Shown here: one piece after another, positions 58,176 through 64,000 of the stretch | Numbering within the stretch: the first letter of the stretch is position 1 | Layout of the letters: each line of letters opens with the position of its first letter | From: Mycolicibacterium cosmeticum | GTDB lineage: Bacteria > Actinomycetota > Actinomycetes > Mycobacteriales > Mycobacteriaceae | DNA: 64,000 bases | Reading direction: 5' to 3' | Assembly (NCBI RefSeq): GCF_000613185.1 | Contig: NZ_CCBB010000001.1 | Location: 806,001 to 870,000, forward strand | Notes under the pieces: generated by a model | What the model was told of the DNA's origin: nothing | Database searches by the model: none | The model's input: only the letters and a program-made list of their open reading frames with translations | Program-made: the position numbers and the translations under genes

Positions 58176-58982
58176 ATGCCTGTACCCGCACCCCACCCCG
58201 ACGCCCGCGCGGTTGTCACCGGCGCCTCCCAGGGCATCGGTGAAGCCCTCGCCGCGGACCTGGCCTCCCGGGGCCACCACCTGATCATCACCGCCCGCCG
58301 CGGCGAGGTGCTGGCCGAGCTCGCCACCCGGCTCACCGAGAAGTACGGCGTCACCGTCGAGGTGCGCGCCGTCGACCTGGCCGACCCGGCCGCCCGCGAC
58401 GTGCTGTGCGAGGAACTGGCCGGCCGCAACATCTCGATCCTGTGCGCCAATGCCGGCACCGCCACCTTCGGTCCGGTGGCCAAGCTGGACCCGGCCGGCG
58501 AGAAAGCCCAGGTTCAGCTCAATGCCATTGCGGTGCATGATCTTTGCCTGGCGGTGCTGCCCGGGATGATCGAGCGCAAGGCCGGCGGCATCCTGATCTC
58601 CGGCTCGGCGGCGGGTAACTCGCCGATCCCGAACAACGCCACCTACGCGGCCACCAAGGCCTTCGCGAACACCTTCAGCGAGTCGCTGCGCGGGGAGCTC
58701 AAGGGCACCGGCGTGCACGTCACGCTGCTGGCCCCCGGTCCGGTGCGCACCGAGCTGCCGGATGCGGACGAGCGCTCGTTGGTGGAGAAGCTGATCCCCG
58801 ACTTCCTGTGGATCAACACCGAGTACACCGCCAAGCTGTCGCTGGACGGCTTGGAGCACAACAAGATGCGGATCGTGCCCGGGCTGACGTCCAAGGCGAT
58901 GTCGGTGGCCAGCGGGTACGCGCCGCGCGCCATCGTCACGCCGATCGTCGGCGCGGTGTACAAGAAGCTCGGCGGCGACTAG
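58176..58982 (+). CDS. cmrA: Mycolate reductase CmrA-like short-chain dehydrogenase
   Basis: Classical SDR of 268 residues, exactly the length of Rv2509, which reduces the 3-keto group of newly made mycolates after Pks13 condensation. NADP-binding TGASQGIGEAL (14-24), NAG motif ANAGTATFG, catalytic Ser in ISGSAAGNSPIP, Tyr-x-x-x-Lys as YAATK. The long upstream open frame is noncoding. ATG 58176 is leaderless-like. The assignment relies on length, motifs and order between Rv2508c- and Rv2510c-like genes. Confidence 0.9.
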   Translation: MPVPAPHPDARAVVTGASQGIGEALAADLASRGHHLIITARRGEVLAELATRLTEKYGVTVEVRAVDLADPAARDVLCEELAGRNISILCANAGTATFGPVAKLDPAGEKAQVQLNAIAVHDLCLAVLPGMIERKAGGILISGSAAGNSPIPNNATYAATKAFANTFSESLRGELKGTGVHVTLLAPGPVRTELPDADERSLVEKLIPDFLWINTEYTAKLSLDGLEHNKMRIVPGLTSKAMSVASGYAPRAIVTPIVGAVYKKLGGD

Positions 58983-58994
58983 ATCGGCCCCGAT

Positions 58995-59043
58995 TGTCCA
59001 CTTGGGACACGGTGTTCGACCGCACGCGTGTCCTGAGTGGACA
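58995..59043. terminator. Bidirectional hairpin between convergent cmrA and the HerA-like gene
   Basis: TGTCCACTTGGGACAC (58995-59010) pairs with GTGTCCTGAGTGGACA (59028-59043), 14 of 16 positions, around a 17-base loop. It fills the 71-base convergent gap. Without T tracts it is not a classical terminator, but the length of the stem suggests a bidirectional end or a boundary element. Confidence 0.65.
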
Positions 59044-59053
59044 TTCGGCCCGC

Positions 59054-60637
59054 CTACCGGCGCCGGCGGCCCGTCCCGAAGATGCTGCGGGTGATCTCGC
59101 GGCCGATCACTGTGCCGGCCGAGCGCATCGCGCTCTTGAACGCCGGGCTCTCCACCATCTTCTCGAAGAAGCCGGGCTCGGCGGCGTTGCGGGCGGTCGC
59201 GGTGCCCTCGATGTCGGCGCCACCGGTGCTCACCGGCGGCGGCAGCTGATCGGCCGGGGCCGGTGCGGCTGGGGGTGGAGCGAGCTTGGCGTTGAGCTTC
59301 TCGTAGGCCGATTCGCGGTCGATGGTCTGCCCGTAGGTGGCCTGCAGCGGACTGGCCGCGGCGGCCGCCTTGATCGCGTCCGGGCCGATGGTGTCCATCA
59401 GCGACCGTGGCGCCCGCATCCGGGTCCAGGCGACCGGCGTCGGGGCGCCGCGCTCGGACAGCACCGTGACGATGGCCTCGCCGATACCGAGTGACGTCAA
59501 CGCCGACTCCAGGTCGTACACCGTCGTCTTCGGGTACGTCCGCACCGTCTTGGTCAGCGCCTTCTGGTCGTCGGGGGTGAATGCGCGCAAGGCGTGCTGC
59601 ACCCGCGCGCCCAGCTGCGACAACACGTCGTTGGGCACATCGGTGGGCAGCTGGGTGCAGAAAAACACGCCGACACCCTTGGAGCGGATCAGCTTGACCG
59701 TCTGCTCCACCTGCTCCAGGAACGCCTTGGACGCGTCGGCGAACAGCAGGTGCGCCTCGTCGAAGAAGAACACCAACTTGGGCTTGTCGACGTCGCCGAC
59801 CTCGGGCAACGTAGTGAACAGGTCGGCCAGCACCCACATCAGGAAGGTGGAGAACATCACCGGCCGCGCCGCCTGGGCACCCAGTTCCAGCAGTGAGATG
59901 ACGCCGCGCCCCTGCGCGTCGAAGCGGATCAGGTCCTTGGGTTCCAGCTCGGGTTCACCGAAGAAGGTGTCGGCCCCCTCCGCCTCCAGGTTCACCAGGG
60001 CCCGCAGGATCACCCCGGCGGTGGTCGGCGACACCGCGCCGAGGTTCTTGAGTTCGGGCTTGCCCTCGTCGCTGGTCAGGTACTGGATGACGGCCCGCAG
60101 GTCCTTCAGGTCCAGCAGCGACAGCCCCTTCTGGTCGGCCCAGTGAAAGATGAGCCCGAGGGTGGATTCCTGGGTGGCGTTGAGTCCCAAGACTTTCGAC
60201 AACAGAATGGGCCCGAAACTGGTGATGGTGGCCCGCACCGGCACCCCGATGCCCTCGGTACCCAGCGACAGGAACTCCACCGGGAACGCCGTCGGTGTCC
60301 CGTCGTCACCGGTGTCCTTGGCGCGCTGGGCGGTCTTGTCCCCCGCCTCCCCGGGCCGCGACAGACCGGACAGGTCGCCCTTCACGTCGGCCATCAGCAC
60401 GGGCACGCCGGCCGCCGACAGTTGCTCGGCCATCACCTGCAGTGACTTCGTCTTGCCGGTGCCGGTGGCGCCCGCGATCAGACCGTGCCGGTTGACGGTG
60501 GCCAGCGGGATGCGGACCTGAGCGGCGGGATCCGCGACCCCGTCGACCACCACGGTGCCCAGCTCCAGGGCTTGTCCCTCAACGGCGTAACCTGCGGCGA
60601 TCTGCTGTGCGGGGGTTGCGGTCGATTCTGAGGTCAT
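59054..60637 (-). CDS. HerA-like P-loop ATPase (DUF853)
   Basis: A 527-residue RecA-fold ATPase of the HerA/FtsK superfamily: Walker A AGATGTGKTKSL (about 53-65), Walker B LVFFFDEAHLLF (about 290), sensor segment FFCTQLPTDVPNDVLSQLGARV. The C-terminus (about 470-527) is Pro-rich then basic and ends FGTGRRRR. Annotated in relatives as DUF853 (Rv2510c); possibly a DNA translocase or helicase, but no partner nuclease lies next to it. ATG 60637. It is divergent from orn and convergent with cmrA. Confidence 0.85.
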   Translation of the reverse strand: MTSESTATPAQQIAAGYAVEGQALELGTVVVDGVADPAAQVRIPLATVNRHGLIAGATGTGKTKSLQVMAEQLSAAGVPVLMADVKGDLSGLSRPGEAGDKTAQRAKDTGDDGTPTAFPVEFLSLGTEGIGVPVRATITSFGPILLSKVLGLNATQESTLGLIFHWADQKGLSLLDLKDLRAVIQYLTSDEGKPELKNLGAVSPTTAGVILRALVNLEAEGADTFFGEPELEPKDLIRFDAQGRGVISLLELGAQAARPVMFSTFLMWVLADLFTTLPEVGDVDKPKLVFFFDEAHLLFADASKAFLEQVEQTVKLIRSKGVGVFFCTQLPTDVPNDVLSQLGARVQHALRAFTPDDQKALTKTVRTYPKTTVYDLESALTSLGIGEAIVTVLSERGAPTPVAWTRMRAPRSLMDTIGPDAIKAAAAASPLQATYGQTIDRESAYEKLNAKLAPPPAAPAPADQLPPPVSTGGADIEGTATARNAAEPGFFEKMVESPAFKSAMRSAGTVIGREITRSIFGTGRRRR

Positions 60638-60717
60638 GGCCAGACCCTACTGAACGGCGCCCCATTTGGGTGGGTGCGGGCAGCTGATTGGCGAGGGTGC
60701 GAATACTGTGGATCGCT

Positions 60718-61356
60718 GTGCGTGAAGAACTGGTCTGGATCGACTGCGAGATGACCGGGCTGGACCTCAAGTCCGACCGGCTCATCGAGATTGCGGCCCT
60801 GGTCACCGACGCCGACTTGAACATCCTCGGCGACGGCATCGACGTGGTGATCCATGCCGACGAGGATGCCCTGTCCGGCATGGTCGACGTGGTCGCCCGG
60901 ATGCACGCCAGCTCCGGCCTCGACAAAGAGGTGCTGGCGTCGGACATCGATCTCGCGACCGCCGAGAAAATGGTGCTCGACTACATCCGCAGCCACGTCA
61001 AACAAGCCAAAACGGCGCCGCTGTGCGGCAACTCGATCGCCACCGACCGCGGCTTCATCGCACGCGACATGCCGCTGCTCGACGAGTACCTGCACTACCG
61101 GATGATCGACGTCAGCTCCATCAAGGAACTGTGCCGCCGCTGGTACCCGCGGATCTATTTCGGGCAGCCGGCCAAGGGCCTGGCGCACCGCGCGCTCGCT
61201 GACATCCACGAGTCGATCCGCGAGCTGAAGTACTACCGCAGCACCGCCTTCGTGCCCGCCCCCGGCCCGTCTACCAGCGAGATCGCCGCGGTGGCGGCCG
61301 AGCTGGGTCCGCCGCAGGCGGACACTGGAGAAACCGATTCGGTTGTGGAGCAGTGA
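60718..61356 (+). CDS. orn: Oligoribonuclease
   Basis: Essential 3'-5' exonuclease that finishes RNA decay by degrading two- to five-nucleotide fragments and pGpG. 212 residues. DEDDh active site: [10 protein letters not shown] (Asp and Glu), [11 protein letters not shown] (Asp), and [13 protein letters not shown] (His, Asp). The GTG at 60718 starts the family N-terminus (VREELVWID); a TACTGT at 60704-60709 lies eight bases before it, so the mRNA may be leaderless. Rv2511 homologue, followed by tRNA-His as in M. tuberculosis. Confidence 0.93.
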   Translation: MREELVWIDCEMTGLDLKSDRLIEIAALVTDADLNILGDGIDVVIHADEDALSGMVDVVARMHASSGLDKEVLASDIDLATAEKMVLDYIRSHVKQAKTAPLCGNSIATDRGFIARDMPLLDEYLHYRMIDVSSIKELCRRWYPRIYFGQPAKGLAHRALADIHESIRELKYYRSTAFVPAPGPSTSEIAAVAAELGPPQADTGETDSVVEQ

Positions 61357-61391
61357 ACCGCTAGTATCTACAACGCCGCTCGCGCGGCAAT

Positions 61392-61465
61392 GGTGGCTGT
61401 AGTTCAGTTGGTAGAGCACCAGGTTGTGATCCTGGCTGTCGCGGGTTCGAGTCCCGTCAGCCACC
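61392..61465 (+). tRNA. tRNA-His, anticodon GTG
   Basis: Acceptor GTGGCTG / CAGCCAC (61393-61399 with 61458-61464), with the extra G(-1) at 61392 opposite C73 at 61465, the signature of histidine tRNAs. D arm, anticodon stem CCAGG / CCTGG with loop TTGTGAT (anticodon GTG), T arm GCGGG-TTCGAGT-CCCGT. The 3' CCA is not encoded (CCG follows). Confidence 0.96.
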
Positions 61466-61470
61466 CCGAT

Positions 61471-61506
61471 AGGTCAGGGGCCCTCTTCAGGGCCCCTGAC
61501 CTTTTT
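61471..61506 (+). terminator. Intrinsic terminator after tRNA-His
   Basis: A perfect 13-base stem (AGGTCAGGGGCCC at 61471-61483 with GGGCCCCTGACCT at 61490-61502, six-base loop TCTTCA) followed by TTTTT. The clearest rho-independent terminator in the window. It ends orn/tRNA-His transcription just before the convergent MocR gene stop. Confidence 0.93.
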
Positions 61507-61508
61507 CG

Positions 61509-62825
61509 TCACCATGCCACCAGCTCCCGGACCTCCCGCAACGCCACCGCCAGCTCGGCACGACCCGGCGTCGCCAAGGCCAGCCGCAGGGCGTTCGGGG
61601 TGGCCTTGGCGGTGGAGAAGGCGTCGGCGGTGGACACCAGCACCCCACGCTCGGCCAGTTGGTGCGCGATGACGTCCATCCGGGCCTCTTCGGGCAGTCG
61701 CAGCCACCCAATGTAGGACGCGGGATGGGCGTGATAATCCAGGCCCTCCAGTTCGGCGCGGGCGAGTGCCTGCCGCTCCCGGGCGTCGTCGCGGCGTAGC
61801 TTCTCGACGGCATCGATGGTGCCGTCGGCGATCCAGCGGGCGGCCAATCGGGCGGCGACGGTGGAGGTCCCCCAGCTGGCCGCGCGCAGCGACCGGATCA
61901 CCGCATCGCGATGGGCATCCGGGGTGACGACGAAGCCGAAACGCAGGCCCGGCGCCAGGCTCTTCGACATGCCGCCGACGTAGAACGTGCGCTCCGGGGC
62001 CAGGGCCTGAATGGGTTGCGGGGCAGCGGGATCGAGGAAAGCGTAGGTGGCGTCCTCGATGACGACGGCGTCACGCCGACGTGCCAGCTCGGCGATCCGT
62101 TGCCGCTCAGCGATTTTCAGCACGAGTCCGAGCGGGTTGTGCAGGGTCGGCATGGTGAAGATGGCCGCGACGCGACGACTCGCGCACAACCGCGCCAGCG
62201 CGTCGAGATCGGGGCCGTCGGTGTCCACCGGGACGGGCGCCAGCTCGATCCGCCGGGCCGCCGCCAGCAGCTTGAGTCCGGGATAGGTCAGCGCGTCGAC
62301 CGCCACGACCGAACCGGGCGGGGCCACCGCACCGAGCACGGCGTCCAGGCCCTGCTGGCCGCCGGCCGTCAACACCACACTGCGCGGTGCCACGTCGATA
62401 CCGTGCCCGAGCAGATAGGTGGCGACGGTGGCCTGCTCCCGGGTGCGCCCGCCCGGTGGTTCCTGCCGCAGCAGGCTGAGCAGGTCGCCCTCGGCGGCCA
62501 TGTCCCGCAGTGCACGCCGTAGATGGTCGGCCTGGACTGGCTCCAGCGGCTGGTTGAACGATAGATCCGCGATGCGGGCCACGGTGCTGTGCCGGCGCGG
62601 CTCCAGACCGGCGTATCCGCTGAGGTCACGCACGAAGGTGCCCCGCCCCGGCTCGCCGACCACCAGGCCGGCATCGGTCAGCGCGCGGTACACCTTGGTC
62701 GCGGTGGCCACGGCGATGCCGTACTCGGCGGCCAGGGCACGGTGCGTGGGCAGCCGGGTACCGGCCGGCAGGCGGCCCGAGCGGATCTGGTCGGCGAGCC
62801 GGTCGGACACTTGTGTGTAGGACAA
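61509..62825 (-). CDS. MocR/PdxR-type GntR regulator with aminotransferase domain
   Basis: 438 residues: GntR winged helix (about 1-65; LPTHRALAAEYGIAVATATKVYRALTDAGLVVGEPGRGTFV) joined to a fold-type I aminotransferase domain (about 85-435) with PLP Lys in GGMSKSLAPGLRFGF and the YPGLK, TMPTLHNPLG blocks. Such proteins sense PLP or an amino compound. No ATG is in frame; TTG 62825 (MSYTQVSDRLADQIRSG) is the likely start. It is divergent from a thioesterase with a small palindrome between them. Target unknown, probably itself and the neighbour. Confidence 0.82.
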   Translation of the reverse strand: MSYTQVSDRLADQIRSGRLPAGTRLPTHRALAAEYGIAVATATKVYRALTDAGLVVGEPGRGTFVRDLSGYAGLEPRRHSTVARIADLSFNQPLEPVQADHLRRALRDMAAEGDLLSLLRQEPPGGRTREQATVATYLLGHGIDVAPRSVVLTAGGQQGLDAVLGAVAPPGSVVAVDALTYPGLKLLAAARRIELAPVPVDTDGPDLDALARLCASRRVAAIFTMPTLHNPLGLVLKIAERQRIAELARRRDAVVIEDATYAFLDPAAPQPIQALAPERTFYVGGMSKSLAPGLRFGFVVTPDAHRDAVIRSLRAASWGTSTVAARLAARWIADGTIDAVEKLRRDDARERQALARAELEGLDYHAHPASYIGWLRLPEEARMDVIAHQLAERGVLVSTADAFSTAKATPNALRLALATPGRAELAVALREVRELVAW

Positions 62826-62836
62826 TTTCTTGATTG

Positions 62837-62849
62837 CACTACCTTAGTG
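62837..62849. promoter_or_regulatory. Palindrome in the MocR-thioesterase divergent promoter
   Basis: CACTA-CCT-TAGTG (62837-62849) is a perfect 5-3-5 dyad in the 41 bases between the two starts. TACCTT and TAGTGT on the plus strand and TAAGGT on the minus strand inside it are possible -10 elements. A plausible MocR operator. Confidence 0.5.
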
Positions 62850-62866
62850 TTCCTAACGTGGCGGCC

Positions 62867-63346
62867 ATGAGTGAATCCGTGCTGCCCGTACTCGACTATC
62901 TGCAACGCCACGTCGCGGGAACGCTGCAGCCGGGACAACGCAGCCCGTTGCGCTATCCGACAGCGATCTCCACCTTGTTGGGCTTCGAAATAACTGCAGT
63001 GCAACACGGTTCGGCAACGATCACAGTGAAAGTCGACCCGCAGACTCATGGCAACCAACAAGGCACCGTTCATGGCGGGTTTCTGGTCGAGCTTGCCGAC
63101 GCGGCGATCGGGACCGCGCACTCCACCGTCGTCGGCGACGGAGAATCCTTCACCAGCATCGACATTCGTGCCACCTTCCTGCGGCCCGTCTGGTGCGACA
63201 CCTTGACCGCGACGGCCCGGCCCACCCATGCGGGACGGACCATCACCCACTACGCGTGCGATATCGTCCGCGCCGACGGCAAGGTGGCCGCCAGCGTCAC
63301 CAGTGCGGTGATGACGCTGCGTGGGGAGGCGGCGCGGGGACGCTGA
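62867..63346 (+). CDS. PaaI-type acyl-CoA thioesterase
   Basis: Hot-dog-fold thioesterase of 159 residues: the HGNQQGTVHGGFLVELADAAIGTAHS helix carries the usual Gly-Gly and the acidic catalytic residue, and FTSIDIRATFLRPVW follows. It hydrolyses a hydroxyphenylacetyl- or other aryl/acyl-CoA. An earlier in-frame start (62834) would overlap the palindrome; ATG 62867 is used. Divergent from MocR and therefore a possible target of it. Confidence 0.83.
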   Translation: MSESVLPVLDYLQRHVAGTLQPGQRSPLRYPTAISTLLGFEITAVQHGSATITVKVDPQTHGNQQGTVHGGFLVELADAAIGTAHSTVVGDGESFTSIDIRATFLRPVWCDTLTATARPTHAGRTITHYACDIVRADGKVAASVTSAVMTLRGEAARGR

Positions 63347-63360
63347 GGCCTTGGCACGCC

Positions 63361-63376
63361 CGCCGCTCTCGCGGCG
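63361..63376. terminator. GC-rich hairpin between thioesterase and Fic gene
   Basis: CGCCGC-TCTC-GCGGCG, a perfect six-base stem in the 38-base convergent gap. No T tract. Confidence 0.45.
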
Positions 63377-63384
63377 CGGCCCCT

Positions 63385-64000
63385 TCAGCGCCCACGCCGA
63401 CCCGCCCGCTCGGCGAAGTCATCCAAGACGGCGAGTACCTCGGGAGCCCGCCAGGCACGGTTCCGTGCGCGATCGGTGAATTCCTTGAGCACACCGGCGT
63501 CGATGAGGGACTCCAGATACCGCGGCACGTTGCCAACCAGGATGCCCAGTTCCGCACTCAGCACCGCAGAATTGACCACCGGACGCCGCATGAGCAGGTC
63601 GGCGATGCGCCACACCGCGGAGTCCCGGCGGGCCGTGATCCGTTCTTCCCAGCTGGCTCGGACATTTCGTAGGTCGGCCACCAGTTGCCGACCATTGATG
63701 ACCGCCAAGATCGACGCTTCCGACATTCGCTCGATGATCGGTGCCGCGTCGCCGTCCCGGTAGGCGGTCAGTGCATCGAAATAGCGGCCGGTGTCGACGA
63801 GGAGGCCCGCCGACACCGGCACCGTCACCTTGCGGGTCAACCCTCTGTGGCGAAGCATGGCCTGCACCAAGGCACGGCCCGTTCGACCATTTCCGTCCGG
63901 GAACGGATGGATTGTCTCGAATTGAGCGTGCGCAATGGCGATCTGGATCAAGGCGGGGGTGTCATCGCGGCCGGCGAACGCGATCAGGTCATCGATCGCG
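63385..64000 (-). CDS. Fic/Doc-family protein (partial, N-terminus beyond window)
   Basis: C-terminal 204 codons of a Fic protein, open to the window edge. The catalytic motif HPFPDGNGRTGR is complete: His as base, Asn-Gly-Arg for nucleotide binding, second Arg. Fic domains transfer AMP or other phosphate groups to target proteins. It is followed by a region that reads as a winged helix (WRIADLLMRRPVVNSAVLSAELGILVGNVPRYLESLIDAGVLKEF), typical of the larger Fic class with C-terminal wHTH. The inhibitory helix motif, if internal, would be in the missing N-terminal part. Partner antitoxin not seen. Confidence 0.88.
   Translation of the reverse strand, partial: AIDDLIAFAGRDDTPALIQIAIAHAQFETIHPFPDGNGRTGRALVQAMLRHRGLTRKVTVPVSAGLLVDTGRYFDALTAYRDGDAAPIIERMSEASILAVINGRQLVADLRNVRASWEERITARRDSAVWRIADLLMRRPVVNSAVLSAELGILVGNVPRYLESLIDAGVLKEFTDRARNRAWRAPEVLAVLDDFAERAGRRGR

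Noticed and set aside
63361..63376. Copy of the GERSDG repeat core
   Set aside because: The sequence CGCCGCTCTCGCGGCG is a simple hairpin and lacks the GTCGCTYCGCTCGCC core.

Overview
The window is from a high-GC mycobacterium, most likely a fast-growing Mycolicibacterium-type species. Three things point there. Several blocks follow the gene order of M. tuberculosis Rv2476c-Rv2511: gdh/ettA/ssb; plsB2/plsC/DGAT; echA14; bkdC-bkdB-bkdA-citE-maoC-fadE19-accA1-accD1; and Rv2507-Rv2508c-Rv2509-Rv2510c-orn-tRNA-His. Mycobacteria-specific families are present (MmpS/MmpL, mycolate reductase, WS/DGAT, PASTA kinase, cutinase). Many genes have GTG/TTG or apparently leaderless starts. Blocks of accessory genes absent from the tuberculosis layout are inserted between the conserved blocks.

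Layout. 1-6.7 kb: partial NAD-glutamate dehydrogenase, EttA and an SSB paralogue on the minus strand. 6.8-11 kb: an allophanate-hydrolase-like amidase, and a DmdC-like acyl-CoA dehydrogenase divergent from a TetR gene across a 16-3-16 palindrome. 11-15 kb: a marR-mmpS-mmpL export operon preceded by its own palindrome. 15-17.4 kb: a PknB-like PASTA kinase away from the cell-division cluster, then an 81-residue exported peptide. 17.4-24.8 kb: a glycerolipid operon (WS/DGAT, HAD-PlsC, PlsB2, translationally coupled) followed by a CopD-CtaG copper/oxidase-assembly protein. 24.9-27.8 kb: a small PD-(D/E)XK-like nuclease divergent from tRNA-Arg(TCT), a cutinase, and an unusual zinc-knuckle SDR. 27.8-30.6 kb: a STAS protein facing a bacteriophytochrome fused to a SpoIIE-type phosphatase, which looks like a light-controlled partner switch. 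30.6-36 kb: an ABM-domain protein, an AraC regulator divergent from a DUF1254/DUF1214 lipoprotein, two exported proteins of unknown function and a BrkB-like membrane protein. 36-41.7 kb: a complete coupled peptide-type ABC importer with a methyltransferase. 41.7-44.8 kb: a 1026-residue Gly/Ala-rich exported repeat protein without a PE domain. 45-56 kb: EchA14 and the branched-chain amino-acid (mainly leucine) degradation operon with its TetR regulator and duplicated operator. 56-61.5 kb: an MmpS-like membrane protein, a UMF1-type transporter, mycolate reductase, a HerA-like ATPase, oligoribonuclease, tRNA-His and a strong terminator. 61.5-64 kb: a MocR-type regulator divergent from a thioesterase, and a Fic protein running off the end.

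How the genes work together. The accD1-accA1-fadE19-maoC-citE-bkdABC block carries the oxidative decarboxylation of branched-chain keto acids through isovaleryl-CoA and methylcrotonyl-CoA to an HMG/citramalyl-CoA lyase. The DGAT-plsC-plsB2 block builds and caps glycerolipids. The most unusual signals are: (i) a shared 30-bp, in-frame repeat encoding G-x-x-G-x-G-E-R-S-D, inserted as 5 copies in the BkdC linker and 2 copies in PlsB2; (ii) the phytochrome-phosphatase/STAS pair; (iii) the orphan PknB paralogue next to an AT-rich leader and tiny exported peptide; (iv) an SDR with a CxxC-x14-CxxC zinc knuckle and a displaced catalytic tyrosine; (v) the PGRS-like protein without a PE domain. All family assignments come from reading the sequence and from general knowledge; no database search was run.
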